DNA of 64,000 nucleotides, taken from positions 20,377,984-20,441,983 of the forward strand of contig NC_092564.1 of NCBI RefSeq assembly GCF_037975245.1. Reading direction: 5' to 3'. The stretch comes from Apostichopus japonicus. Lineage: Eukaryota; Echinodermata; Holothuroidea; Aspidochirotida; Stichopodidae. The number at the start of each line of letters is the position of its first letter. Within the stretch, counting starts at the first letter, position 1. A model generated the notes under the pieces. The model saw nothing but the letters and a program-made list of their open reading frames with translations. It ran no database searches and was not told the DNA's origin. The translations under genes were made by a program, and so were the position numbers. Positions 21,416-34,025 of this stretch are shown piece by piece.

Positions 21416-23290
21416 TTTTATACAATATTTCAACTTCTACCAGCCAAGATCAGTTTCTTGAATATGTGGCTCGAGAAATGTTTTTAGCGGCTACATTATT
21501 CAATATTTCCCTAGAATTATCTGTAAGACTTTAAGGCCATATGAGTTACACACAGTATAGGAAATGTACTTAAATATGATTCAGATCAGTATAACAGTCT
21601 CATCTGAGGTTGAATACGTTGCTCGACAGATGAAGTGCATGCAGGTACTCTGCAAGCCTCAGAGTCGACACTGAAAAAATAATTGTGACAAGGTTGCAAC
21701 ATATTCAGAACTTGTGTCTTGCCGGGATGCGTCAGGATCAATCGTAATGTGGATTTTAGAGAGACTTTAAAATTTTGTAAAGTTCCATCCAAAATGAATA
21801 AAGCTACTATAGCCTTCGAAAAAATGATAATTTGAGATGATGAATATAGTGTTTCACGGAGTTGTTCCAGATTTACGTTTATCTGAGACTTCTACATGGC
21901 TACGATAAACATCTTTTGAAACCTTCCCTTCTGTTTTGCCAAGCAAAAAAATTACTAACTTTGCGGGTAACTTTTTTTGTGAATGTGTATTAATGAAATA
22001 TTTGGAGACACGTAACATGTGCTATATGATGAGTGTTAAATATGAATGATATAGGTGTTAAAGGGTGTGAAGACTCGCGCAAAAAGAAACGTCTAATGCC
22101 GGTAATCTGACCTAGTTTCGAATGAGGTGTAACAGAAGTGTTATAGACACCACCATCGGTCCCAGAGGATACACACAGCTTGCTACCGTCGGTAATTAGA
22201 CACTAGTGTACAGTCAGTACATACAGCTGCGGTCAATACACACAGCACAGTATACTAACGATACAGCGATGGACATCTCAGGTCCAACTAAAGATAACAA
22301 TTAAGGTATCACGTTTCATCACTGTCTGCATTTTGTAGCGACACGAACAAAACGTCCCTTGCAAGCAACAGAAAGTTAACTTTTTCAGATGGCCGCACGC
22401 GGTTTGCGGCGAGTCTTCAATACATAATTATACAAATTTCTGAAATTGTGGTACCGTCGTATGACGTTTAATTCCATTAAACTCACATGAAAGGATGGAA
22501 TATCCTTACTGTTATACAGAGAATCCAAAATATATCAAGCAAATATTTCATTCTTAAAGCAAAAGAAGTAGATTGTTTTCTGTAACAGTGTAGTTTTCTG
22601 TTACGTCACCATATATTTAGCCATTTCGGTTTTGTTTCTCCTATCTCTGATTTCTAAAGGATTTGGTGTGGTTGTAGTAGCTTGTTTTGAAGGGGCACCT
22701 GAATGACATATGAACAAGGTTGGTTGGTCATCGACAGTTACTGTTGTTTGTAAACAACGTCACTGGCCAAGCAATTCCCATGTAGAGGGCAACTGTCTAT
22801 TTGTCTTTTGTGGCAGGTTTATTTTCGGGTGGAGTATGATTGGCTTTTACCATGATTTCCACATTATGGGATTTTAGCATATCTGCTGCATGTTCTCCAA
22901 ACAGCTGTCACAGATCTTCATATTGTTCTTATTGACGATCTTGTGTAGGATGTGTCCCGAGAAAATAGCGACAACGTTATTTTTGACATTTCCACTCAAG
23001 GGGGAGGGGGGGGGGGGGAGGTTGAACCAAACAATTGTTTCTTTCGGTTTTTCTTTGCCTTGGTGGGTTGGGCTATTCTATTGTAATAATTTATATAAAT
23101 AAATAAATTTTGCTAATTGTGGATTATGGGGAAAATCTGCTAAAAAAATGAGCTGTAGGGCGAAAATTGCCTCTTGGGTGAAATATACACTTCGCCTTTC
23201 AGAAATTTCAGAAATTCGCGATTCAGAAATTATTTTTACTGCCTTTAGCTTGATCTACGCATGTCTCGAGATAATCCCTTCTTTCGAGAA
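21415..23290 (+). other. Unannotated intergenic DNA
   Basis: No splice-supported coding segment, RNA gene or clear repeat family was recognised. A poly-G run lies near 23000-23020. Confidence 0.5.
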
Positions 23291-24125
23291 TTTTGGTGCT
23301 CATCTCATGAATAATAATGAGGTCACGGGGTCAAACGTTAAAATCTTCAAATGCTAATAACTCCGCAACCAAAAATCAGAATTTATTTTTACTTGGTATG
23401 TTGGTAGATAGCGGGTATATGGTGATATATTTTCAAGTTGATATTATGCATATTTATTAGGGGCGGGGCTTAAGTTGATTTTCACTAAAATAGCTTGTAA
23501 ACACGGTAACTGGACAACGACAAATTGGATTGCAGTCATACTTGGTACATAAATGCACCATGGTGAGTAAAAGAACCTTATTGGTTTTGGTGCTCATCTC
23601 ATGAATAATTATTAGGTCACGGGGTCAAACGTGAAAATCAAATGCTAATAACTCCGCAACCGAGAGTCAGAATTTATTCATACTTGGTATTAATGTGTTG
23701 GTAGATAGTGGGTACATGGTAATATATGTTCAAGTTGATATTATGCATATTTATTAGGAGGCGGGCTTAAGTTTAGTTTCACTAAAGTAGCTTGTAAACA
23801 CGGTAACTGAACAACAAGTTGGATTATAGTCATACTTGGTACATAGATGCGCCATAGTGAGTAGAAGAGCCCTATTGATTTTGGTGCTCATCTCAAGAAT
23901 GTTAATGGGGTCACAGGGTCAAATGTAAACATTTTCAGAATTGAATCATAGTTTGTGTGAAGGTGTTGATAGATATAACCGGAATATAATAATGTATGTT
24001 CAAACTGATATCATGCACATTTATTAGGAGGCAGGGCTTGAGTTGATTTTTGCTAAAAATAGCTTGTAAACATGGTAAGTTAACATATTTAGTAGGTAGG
24101 TCCACAGTCAGTGAAAGAACCTTGA
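23290..24125 (+). repeat. ~295-bp tandem repeat, three diverged units
   Basis: Units begin with 'ggtgctcatctcatgaataat' or variants at about 23290, 23588 and 23880. They include 'aggtcacggggtcaaac', 'ctaataactccgcaacc', 'gttcaagttgatattatgcatatttattag' and 'agcttgtaaacacggtaact'. The last unit is the most diverged. Phrases such as 'ggtcacggggtcaaa' and 'cttgtaaacacgg' recall the 19.7-kb array, so the two may share a distant origin. Confidence 0.8.
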
Positions 24126-24364
24126 TAATCAATTTATTCAACAATGACTAAAGCTTGGGATCATAATCTCAATTGGCAAGGAATCACAATAAGCCCACTA
24201 GCTTTGTCTTTAATTCACATTTTTTGTTTCATCTTTGGCGTTTATTTTGGATTTTTCAGCGTCGAAACAAAATTTTCATTTCATTAAATATGATTAAAGG
24301 TCACAAACAAATATGTTGTATTACCATTTATTCACCAATTAGGTATAATAATAGGTGGCATAAG

Positions 24365-24600
24365 CCAGGCGCGTAGCCAGATATTTGCCAACGGAGGGGC
24401 GAAAATGTAGAAACATGTTCAGAGCTGTAGATACGGCATTGAATACCATCTAAATGTAGCGCCACCATGATTGGCACGAAGCGTACAATAAAATTTTTGC
24501 TGAAAATGCCTCCCAGATCGCTGGAAATGCCATTTCCCAGGCCTTGTTAGTTGCATCTTAGCATTTTCTCTTTTGAAATAACTAGCGATATCATAAAAAC
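24365..24600 (+). repeat. Family-B-like fragment
   Basis: It starts CAGGCGCGTAGCCAGA and contains 'tagcgccacca', 'gcacgaagcgtacaa' and 'cctcccagatcgctggaaat', the landmarks of the 5' end of family B. The rest of the element is absent. Confidence 0.6.
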
Positions 24601-25534
24601 ATTAAAACAAAAATTAAAAATAGGCTCAAGGGGGAGCTTATACATATTGGTGAATAATAGTGACGAAAATATTTGTTTTAACGGTTATGTATATATGAAC
24701 ACTGGATGTGCAAATAATGAGACGAAAAGAACGCCATGGTTCATATGACTCTTTAACCTAACAAGTACTTGTTGGCTATCGATCAAGTAGGCTATACACT
24801 GCACTCAATTCTACGCCAACGAAACATACTAGTATATACTTAAGTTATCTCGATATTTACATGGTAGGTTTGTCAAGTCGTATTATCATGTTAACACACT
24901 ACCGCCTTGAAATTCAACATGATAGCAGAACCTGTCCAACAAGAAGGAAGGTAAGTCTATGTTAATATTTGATCTTGAAAAGTTCCGAGAAAGGCGAACA
25001 ATTGATATGTCAATATCGGTATTGCTTGTATAGTCAATTTTTAGCTCAGCCCGAAATTCTGTCACATTCTACCACGGCGTGTTTCATTGGCTGCAATTTC
25101 GTCAGTTTTCATTCGAGTTTGGCTGAAATTTCGTGAGTGGTTTGTGCAGTGAGTGAGGTTTTCATACATGCGATCATATTTGATAAATTTGAAGGCCATT
25201 GGAGGTCACGAGAGGTCATAATTGTTACTCCCTCCGAGCCTAAGCGTTTGTCCAAATTTGCTGAAATGTCTTGGGTTATAATGTTCGAATTGTGCAGGTG
25301 GAACACACTTGTTCAGGAAAAATCATTGTTGTCGTAATATGGGGTCCCGACGCATGCAATGATTATGAAATTTGTTTTCAACTTTTTAGTATCCATGACT
25401 AGTATGCGGTTTGGTGTGAGTAGCAAAACCTTAATTTTCTCGCCATTTTGGGGATTCCATCCATGTTGCGTTATTGTTTCCGTTGATCAATATTACTTCT
25501 TGTTTTTTACCAGCTCAATGACCAGAAAGAAGTC

Positions 25535-25545
25535 AGCTATATACG
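25535..25545 (+). promoter_or_regulatory. Possible TATA box
   Basis: A CTATATAC motif lies about 50 bp upstream of the signal-peptide ATG. With a typical 25-30 bp spacing, transcription would begin near 25565-25570, giving a very short leader. No other promoter element is identifiable. Confidence 0.25.
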
Positions 25546-25587
25546 GAACACTACTTAAAAGCAATCAGGAAAAGTTGTCTACTCAAA

Positions 25588-25660
25588 ATGGGAATTTATC
25601 GAAACTTGATTGTGATTTTCACTCTTTTATCTTCATTCTGCTGGATTCAAGCCAATTCTG
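25588..25660 (+). CDS. Small membrane protein gene, signal-peptide exon
   Basis: ATG 25588 begins MGIYRNLIVIFTLLSSFCW and runs to a GTAAGA donor at 25661, leaving phase 1. The basic residue followed by a hydrophobic core and small residues (QANSG) is a typical secretory signal. The next compatible exon is 10 kb away at 35736, and the intron is filled with repeats. A TATA-like 'gctatatacgg' lies about 55 bp upstream at 25535-25545. The longer frame covering this area from 25359 is in a different phase and looks spurious. Confidence 0.7.
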
Positions 25661-26257
25661 GTAAGAAATTTCTTCTTGTTTTGTTTTTATAACGTCTTTA
25701 GCGAGTCAAGTCATCTTGCCATAAGTCATAATGACAAATTAGCTACAAGAGTATAGCTGCGATTGATAGTAGCTTATTCTCTACGTTGAGCGATTGCTAT
25801 ACACATTTATGACTTATAGACTTTGCTCAGTCATGTGTTTATTCGAAAGGATAATCACCAAATATAGATTAGCAGACAATGGCATAAACCAAACGCATTT
25901 GAAATGAAACTATCATTTGTAGAAATGTGAGTTCTTGAAAACGGCTCATGCAAACTCGTACGAAGTCAGTCATATATTGATTTGTAATTGTTGGTTAACT
26001 ATTCAATATTACTAAAATACTAATACTTTTATGGGGAAAAATGTATTTTTTGTTTACTTAAGAAAGAATATTGAATAATTATATATAGTAACATTCTAAG
26101 TTACAAAACACACTGTGTATATGAGAAACAACATAGTTCTCTTTGTGGCTGAAACGGTGGTAATGTCGCATATTTCATCGGTTGCAGAAAACTTGCTGAT
26201 ATTGAAGCTTTAAATGTTGCAATAAACTAAGGCAATTTACTTTACCATATATATACA

Positions 26258-26985
26258 GCCGCGTATCCAGGGGGGCGTTGGGGGCGCGCACCCCCCGGGT
26301 AAGAAAAAGAGGAGAGAAAAAAGAGAGAAAAAAAAGGGGGAAAAAGGAAAAAAAGGGGAAAAATGAGGAGGAGGAGAGGAAGGAAGGGAAAAGAAAAAGT
26401 AGGAGAAAAAAAAAGAAAAGGAGGGAGTAGAAGATAAACGCCAAGACACCGGGAAGAGAAAGAGGAACAGTGACATCATTACAGCGCTGAATCCTATTAT
26501 ATACACATGGCCGGGTAGCCAGTGACGGATCAAGGATTTCTGAAGGGGCGTGAGCGCTTCACCCTACCCCTTACACCGACAACTCCATTTTTGACGTTTC
26601 CATTTTCCCTCTCTCACTAATGTATCTAAATATATACTATATATGGTCTATCATAACGCGTGTTTGTGTATGGACGCCTTAAACAATTGTGCTATGAAAC
26701 CAACTGTGGCTGGTCTCGAACTCGATCGAGTCGTGGGGGAGCATGACGCATTTCGGAATTGGGACGACCACCCCCCCCCCCCCGAGCATATTTTTTTTAT
26801 GATATCGCTAGTAAATTCGAAATAGAAAATGCTTAGATGCAACTTACAAGGCATGGGAAGTGTCATTTCCAGCGATCTGGGAGGCATTTTCTGCCAAAAT
26901 TTTCTTGTACGCTTCGCGCCAACCCCATGGTGGCGCTACGCTTAGATAGTTTGCCTACGGGCTTCGCCCCTTCATTGTCAAATTA
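26258..26985 (-). repeat. Family-B-related element with polypurine tract
   Basis: The right terminus of family B, in inverted orientation, lies at 26258-26770: 'gcgtatccagggggg', an A/G-only tract (26300-26440), then 'gaagagaaagaggaacagtgac' and 'gggtagccagtgacggatc'. It is followed by a B-like left end on the minus strand, ending near 26985 at 'tatgcgcctg'. It is probably an internally deleted copy about 730 bp long. Confidence 0.65.
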
Positions 26986-26994
26986 TTTGCTATG

Positions 26995-27120
26995 CGCCTG
27001 TTCAAATTTGTAAAGCAAACAGCAGATATCACATCATATCTGTGAGCATGAAAATGGCATTCCAGGATGAACAGCCTCAAAACTGTCTATGTGCGTAGTC
27101 AAAGGCGAAGGAGCCCAATT
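26995..27120 (-). repeat. Family-B internal fragment
   Basis: The tract containing 'gagcatgaaaatggcattcc' and 'aggatgaacagcctcaaaac' is the reverse complement of the family-B interior seen at 28320-28390. Confidence 0.65.
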
Positions 27121-27230
27121 TGATTTGGGGAGCTGTAACGACTCGCCCGAAAAATATAACCAACATTTTCGCACGCTCCGCGCGCGTTCAACATGTTAAT
27201 TGTCAATATCATATAAGCAAGCTCAGGGGC

Positions 27231-29745
27231 GTATCCAGGATTTTCTAACCCGGGGGCGCGAATTACTATCTAAGCGGAGCGCCACCGTCGGTTGGCGCGC
27301 AGCGTACAAGAAAATTTCGGGTTTTGTTACCCCCGAGATTACCAGAAATGGCACTTCTCGGGCTTGAAATGACCAACCAAATGTACACTTTTGCCTGATA
27401 ACCAAGAATTTCCTAATAGTTTTTTTCATCCATAACCTTTTTGAAGATTGTCACCAGTCACACATCCTGTTCGACCTCATTGCATCTCCTGTGGATCATT
27501 GCTTTTTGTAGGTGATTCTACGTCGCGGCCCACAATACCCGTAAGCACAATTTTTCAAGGTTTTCAGCCCATTATTTGTTCAGAATTTGAAAATTCACAC
27601 TCTCGTGAATAAATTCTCTTCCAAAAATACCCATAATGTTGCACAAATTTCATCTATGGACACCAATATAGAAAAACCTCCTTCAGCCCCTAACAGACCG
27701 GTCAAAATTGCACGAGTAGAGGGAAGTATGATGATGAATGGTGGTCAGGGAATTTTCGAAAATTCAGACAGTTTATTTATTGGTGTACAAATATCAAAAC
27801 CTCTTATAACGTCTATACTATCAAACTTTGTTGAATGGAATGAAAAACTACCATATATTTCCGAAACCGAACACTACATACATATACCACCCGAACCGAA
27901 TTGTACAGTTGCTTATAATAGCGTTTTCGACTTGAATATATTGCATCTGTACATTATATTGCATCATTACATTTATATGCATCTGTGTTATAACATGATA
28001 ACACGTGTTATGCTACAGGCCTTTTTATTGCGGCCTGTGTTAAAAAAATATATAAAAATAAAAAAATAAAAAATTATATAAAATATAAAAAATAAAAAAT
28101 ATTTTATATTATATAAAAATATAAAAAGATATAAAAATATAAAAAATATAATACCACTACGATTTACTGTATTGTATCTTTAACATATCTAGCTCTCGCA
28201 TGCTCCCAAAACATAACACGTGTTAGTGTGTTATAACACCCTGGCATATAAATGCATACACGTTAAGAACAAATATAAGCTCACACCTTTTCGGCTTGGG
28301 TGCATATACAATTTGGAGGTTGTTCATCCTGGAACGCCATTTTCATGCTCACTGATATGATGTGATATCTGCTGTATGCTTTACAAATTCGAGTACTTGA
28401 AAACAAAAGACTGAAATAAATAACTTTTATCTGTTTATTGTGCGATGCCCCACATTATTTTCATTTCGAAAGATGCACAGTTTCAAGTTCATTACATACT
28501 GAAGGCATCGGTTCTTAGGCTGCCTTCAGTTTAGGGTAGATCTTGGGATTTTCATACCTAGATATTGCTAGATATCCATACAGTTCAGTGTCCTTAGCAT
28601 TTTTCGGGGCCTGATCTTGGAAATTGCAAAATCGGGAGTGGTCACACTCCATGTAGGTCAGTGGACGTCGACCTCTAGACGTCACTAATACACACAAGGG
28701 CGTAGGAACCGGGGTGCTGGGGGGCGCCAGCCCCCCAGTGAAAAATGTGGAGGGGCGGAAGTATCATTCCGCCCCCCCGGTTCGCAAGTCAGAAAACCCC
28801 TTTTTCATTTTCAAATGAGAAAAAAAATCTCATTTGGAGCACCAAATTGCATCTAAGGCCAGGTGAAAATACAAAATTAAGTCTACAAATTGGAGTGGGT
28901 GGGTTGAAGTGTGCTATATTGCACCAAATTGCATCTGAGGCCACCTGGAAATGCAAAAAATTCCAAAAGGGAGGGGGACACCCCCTCCCCTTAGACCCCT
29001 CCCCCAGGCCGGCCATCAGTCTTCAGCCCCCCACTCAAAAGTACCTTCCTACGCCACTGAATACACAACCCGATCACTTGTTATCGATGAAGTGGTGTGT
29101 TGCCGGATTTTGTCAAGGTCTTGGTACAACGGGCAAAAGTCATTCATCTGGAAGCGATCAGAAGGGCTGGGCGTAGGGTTCTGGGTTGTGGGGCGCGCGT
29201 TTTTATGCAGATGGGAACAATCTCAAGGAGTGATGGGTGCGTCCGCCCCACTCCCCCCTCCATTACATGATATTCACGGGAGATGTGCTCAATTCTCCAA
29301 TCGCATGCGAAATTTATTTTAGATTCCTTGTACGAGTTACGGTACTAGATTTGGGGGTAACAATTAGCATTCAGGTCGGAGTGTATAGCATTTTATCTTT
29401 GGATGACAGTGTTGCATCGAAGGACATAGGTCTAGTGCAGTTCGCATATAGATCCTGGTCTAATACCGAAAATGTTCGAGACCAGCCACAGTTGGTTTCA
29501 TAACACAATTGTACAATTGTTTAAGGCGTCCATACACACACGCGTAATAGACCATATATGGTATAATTATATGCATTAGTGAGAGAGGAAAAATGGAAAC
29601 GTCAAAATGGAGTTGTCGGTGTAAGGGGTAGGCTGAGGCGTACGCCCCTTCCGAAATCCTCGATCCGTCACTGGCTACCCTGTGTATATAATAGGGATCA
29701 GCGCTGTAATTATGTCACTGTTCCTCTTTCTCTTCCCGGTGTCGT
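27231..29745 (+). mobile_element. Family-B element, near full length with nested insertions
   Basis: It begins CAGGGGCGTATCCAGG and follows the same order of landmarks as the minus-strand copy at 58182-60688. These include 'gagcgccaccg..ggttggcgcg', 'tctacgtcgcggcccacaat', 'cctaacagaccggtcaaaat', 'ttgttcatcctggaacgcca', 'gtggtcacactccatgtagg', 'cccgatcacttgttatcgat' and 'ctcgatccgtcactggctac'. About 420 bp (27890-28310, very AT-rich) and a MITE (28695-29059) are inserted. The extreme right terminus is missing. No transposase-like frame is seen, so the family looks non-autonomous. Confidence 0.75.
28695..29059 (+). mobile_element. 365-bp hAT-like MITE with perfect 8-bp duplication
   Basis: The termini are CAAGGGCGTAGGAACC on the left and the inverted CCTTCCTACGCCACTG on the right. 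The target duplication AATACACA occurs at 28687-28694 and 29060-29067. It is inserted inside a family-B element. The orthologous position of the B copy on the minus strand (58982-58989) has AATACACA once and no insert, which proves the insertion boundaries. Confidence 0.95.
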
Positions 29746-29749
29746 AGCG

Positions 29750-30450
29750 TTGTTTCCATGTCATGACATATTTAGACCCGTCACATCATGACTTGAGGGG
29801 TTGCAGTTATTGTAAGAGTGTTACATACATTGTACTTAATACTCAGCAGTACAATAATAAATCCAATCAATGTGATGATTGTGTGTTTAACATGGTGAAT
29901 GTAACATTTATTACACAAACAGTAACATGAAATTGATATACTGTCATAGCATTCAGTGTCCCAAGAATGCTAATGGTCAGTTTAATACAAATATGTTTCA
30001 GGTCACAAAGTTCACTATTTTTCCATTTTCTTTCAAGAAGATTATATCGGTTCATTTCATTCTTCATTTCTTTATTTGGTACTGGTTGATTGTTGACTCT
30101 TAATTGAAATTAAACTATTATCTGCAGCAGATTATGAAAATGCTGCTTATATATGGGTGACTACAGGAAGAGTTGTATCTTTGTAATTGTCTTCAAAACC
30201 GACAGTTGATTATGATTTAACTTTAGCTATAAAATGATGTTTACTATAAACGTTGAAGAGGTGGGGTATTTATGTGAAAAGAGAAGGAAACTAATTTCTT
30301 AACTGGCTAATACCAAATATTCAAGATCCTTCAACTTACTTGAGGATGTATAAGTATTGATCCATTGTGCTTTATAGTATTATATCATAACCCTATCAAA
30401 GCGCTTATAGTAAGTTTTACTTGTTGGAAAAGTACTATAATGCTCTTTAT
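29750..30450 (+). other. Unannotated intron sequence
   Basis: AT-rich intron 1 of the small membrane protein gene. I recognised no gene, RNA or repeat family in it. Confidence 0.5.
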
Positions 30451-30454
30451 ATAC

Positions 30455-30670
30455 CAGCATTTTTAGTTTCTTTCTTTCTGCTCTTCGTCCCTTGTCTACT
30501 AATCTGCTTACATCTATCTCTTTGTGTTCACCGTGCTCATTAACCTGTCTGTATTCTGTGCGTGTTTTTGTCCCTTCTATTATTGTTACCTGTCATTTAG
30601 CCTCTGAAGAAGATCCTGCTATATAGGATCGAAACGTCAGGCCAACTTACTTTAACACAAAGAAAATACT
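30455..30670 (+). repeat. Dispersed repeat with GATC stem-loop and CGAAACGTC motif
   Basis: It matches the reverse complement of 55190-55385: 'cccttgtctactaatc', 'cttacatctatctc', 'gttcaccgtgctcattaacc', then 'gaagaagatcctgctatataggatcgaaacgtcaggcc'. The centre GATCCT..AGGATC is a perfect hairpin flanked by GAAGAA and CGAAACGTC, an arrangement found widely in invertebrate repeats. The element class is not certain. Confidence 0.65.
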
Positions 30671-30924
30671 TGTCAGTTTACCAAAAGAATATTGAAATAA
30701 ATATTCAATCTATTATGAGTGGTAATGGCACATTGCCCAGGCACTTTTCTCTCGACTGAATCATAATTATAACATGTAAATGTCTGATTATCTTACGCTT
30801 GATGGACAATGTTATATTATCATTGAACATAGAATTAAATTCCCATATTTCTTAACAAAATACCCAACGGACATTGTCATCCGTTCATATGGCGTCTTAA
30901 AAACATTGGTGAAAAGTATTTGAG

Positions 30925-31055
30925 ATAAATGGGAGGGGAAAGGAAGATGAGTGACAGGAGGGGGAGGGGAGGGGAGATGAGGGGGAGGGGGAGGGGAGGG
31001 GGAGATGAGGGGGAGATGAGGGGAGGGGAGATGAGGAAGGAAGGTAAGACAGGGA
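30925..31055 (+). repeat. Polypurine GGGGA-rich microsatellite
   Basis: An imperfect run of GGGGAGGGG and GGGGAGATGAG units, almost free of pyrimidines on the plus strand. Such mirror-like purine tracts can form triplex or quadruplex structures; that is inference only. Confidence 0.85.
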
Positions 31056-31059
31056 GAAG

Positions 31060-32760
31060 GAAGTGATATTGTGACTCAGTCACTAAAAGTGATAGAAATA
31101 CCCTTTTTATTCCACAAATATTTCCTCGATTTTGTCTTTCAACAAGTACCGGGTACATACAATACGTCACTTCGTAATATATTTTAATATTCATTAAGTT
31201 CAATTTTAATGAATCAATTGAGAGTGTCATATGGGCTGAATTCAATCTTGTTGCAGTCACCAATGGACGAGATTTTTCTTCGCGTTTGCATACACAGGCA
31301 AACATAATCAATTCGCCCCACTTATAAACCATATATCGCACACCACAGCATACATCATACGGTGGTTGTCTATTATCATAATGGTAATGTGTCTTAAGAG
31401 GAACGCATTATTTTTTTTCAAGGTATATAAAGTTCACCGGATAGCTAGTAAGGAACAATTGGATTTTCGATTTAATTGTTAACTGCATCATATATGGTTC
31501 CTACGACATCCTATTTCACAGGCAAGATAAGCACATTCCGGCAACATCCCGCTACTAATCATATGCCAAATTATATGTTTAGGAGAATGTTAGTGGCGTC
31601 TCGGTGAATGTGTACTTTTAAAGATTTAGCAACACTGACACTAACACGGAAATGCCGTTTAGTGTCAATGGGTGCACTGTACTCTTAAAGTCCATGGATC
31701 AATATCATGTGAAGTTGGTGGGGCACACCATGCATTTCATTACATAGCTTATCCCAATGACAGATGGAGTAAAGTTTATATACCAGCATTTTTAAGTTGC
31801 AAAGCTCATATGACATAGAACGATTATCATGTTTCTTGTAATAAGATTTTTTGTTATTTAAACTAAAGTAACTATGAACAGATCATTTACGTATCCATGC
31901 AAGAGATTTTAGTTAATGCTGCGCGTAGAGTTGAATCTTTGCCAAATTTTGCAATCAGACAGTTGATTATGTTAATTTTTGGGAGCTTTCAACTATTTTT
32001 ACATGTTGAGGGAGTTGGGTGAAAATTCCTAAGTCGACCAATGCTTTTTTGTACATGCATCTTAGAATTTTCGTAAGCATGCACCTTTAAGAGATAGTAC
32101 CTTGATACCTTGCCATCCATAACTGGACACAAAGGTTAAAATATCATGACTGTAGTTCACTATTCATGCATGATTGTAGATGCTCGGGAAACCCTCTTAA
32201 CTGTTGAAATAAAAGGTTGAATTCATCAAATATTCTAAATTATTTGTGTTGTCATTCCTCTTTGTTGTCTCTTAAATGTGCTTTTCTGTTGTGATCTACT
32301 TAAAGAACAAGGAATCAAGCTGCTTTTAATAATTAACGTATGAAACACTTATGAACGGGTGCTATGTTGAAATCGCTGGCAAACTTGTACATAAAAAATT
32401 TGTAGTTGCGTTACATGCTGATCATGTAAAACTTTACAAAACAGCAGTTAAGTAAATTCAAGTAAATTTTACTTAAATGTTTTAGTGTTCTTATTTGACA
32501 TGAACATCAAGTAAAATTTTAACCTTCGTACAACATTTTCTGAATGTATGTACTTTCAAAAGCAAGACAAGCATGATTCCTGCCACGTTGGCAGTACATC
32601 TAATGAAAAGAGTTTCCTTCAGGCATATTTACAGTTTTTGTTAATAAAAAACATTCAAAAGTAAAATCTGAAATATAAAATTTTCGGACTAGCTTTTTAA
32701 TATGATATAAGAACAATCAGTGACGATGCTGTGCATGATCGTATGCATTTCTGGTTTTGA
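31060..32760 (+). other. Unannotated intron sequence
   Basis: AT-rich DNA within intron 1 of the small membrane protein gene. No coding segment or recognised repeat was found. Confidence 0.5.
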
Positions 32761-32779
32761 TACCCCCCCCCCCCCCAGC

Positions 32780-33850
32780 CCCACTTTTTAAGGTTTTAAG
32801 CTTATTTTTTGTTCAAAATTGGAAAATTCACATTTCTCGTGAATAAATTCACTTCAAAACATACCCTTAATGTTGCACAAAAATTTCATCTATGGACAAC
32901 CAATATAGAAAAATCTCCTTCAACCCCTAACAGACCGGTCAAAATTGCACTAGTAGAGGGAAGTATGGAGAAAAATGTTGGTGAGGAAAGTTTAGAAAAT
33001 TCAGACACAGTTAAGTTATTGGTGTACAAATATTAAAACCTCTTATAACAGCTACTATAAAACTTCGTTGAAGGAAATGAAAATATACCAGATATTTCCG
33101 GAACCGAACACTACGCACATCTACGGTTTGGAGGCTGTTCATCCCGGAACGCCATTTTCATGCTCAATGATATGATGTGGTATCTGTTTGCTTTAAAAAT
33201 TCGAATAATTGAAATGAGACTGAAATAAATAACTATTATCTGTTTATTGTGCAATGCTCCACCAGTGGCGTAACGATGAGCCTGGGGGTGGCTCCTGGCC
33301 CAAAGGGGCCCCCATTAGGAGGCCTAGCAAGGGCGTCCGCAGAAATGTAGTACAAGGGGGGTCAGTAGGTCATATAGGTGTAACACACTACTTGATACTA
33401 TCTAAGCGGAGCGCCACCATCGGTTGGCGCGGAGCGTACGACGATTTTTTTGCCAAAAAAATACTCCTAGATCGTCGGAAAAGACACTTCCCGTTCAGGT
33501 TGCATTTACACATCGGTTATTTTGAGATCTCATATCTTAGGATTTTGACTTTCAGTAATGCATTATGGGTCAGTATGCAATGAACATAACTAGAGAACTG
33601 TTGGCTGAGGGAAATCATTGAAATGTCAAATGCTTAACTTATTTTTAATTTTCCAGGGGTGAGCAAGTCCCCCCCCCCCTACTGTTTGGAGTATAATGGA
33701 GACTACTGCACAAATACAGTTATCAAACCTAAGCATAGGGCCCATAGGAACCCATAGGAGTTGCGCCCCACATTCTTTTCATTTCGAAAGACGCACAGTT
33801 TCAAGTTCATTACACACTGAAGGCTTCGATTCTCTATCTGCTTTCGGCCA
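32780..33850 (+). repeat. Family-B fragment split by a nested insertion
   Basis: It repeats the family-B interior from 'aaggttttaagcttattttttgttcaaaattgg' through 'cctaacagaccggtcaaaat' and 'gttcatcccggaacgccatt' to 'atctgtttattgtgcaatgctccac'. The match stops at 33262 and resumes at about 33764 with 'cgccccacattcttttcatttcgaaag'. About 500 bp lie between, starting CAGTGGCGTAACG and containing another B-like piece with 'gcggagcgccaccatcggttgg' (33395-33440). Confidence 0.7.
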
Positions 33851-34025
33851 AGCTTAGAACTTTATTTTAATTACCAAGGAGATAATTTTTAAATTATTCA
33901 TTTCCCGTTTAGCTTCATCATTGCAATGTATTTTTCTTTCAGTATAGGTGCCCGAAAAATTCTCAGCATATTGCCCGAATTTTCAGAAAGAAATATTTCG
34001 TTAGCCCCCCCCCCGTCTCCTTGAC

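Noticed and set aside
26175-26533. Ser/Phe/Pro-rich minus-strand frames
   Set aside because: They translate the polypurine tract of a family-B element. The same holds for 58033-58484.
28745-29322. Open frames of 143 and 123 codons
   Set aside because: They lie across the noncoding MITE and its family-B host. The mirror frames recur wherever the MITE is inserted (33898-34193).
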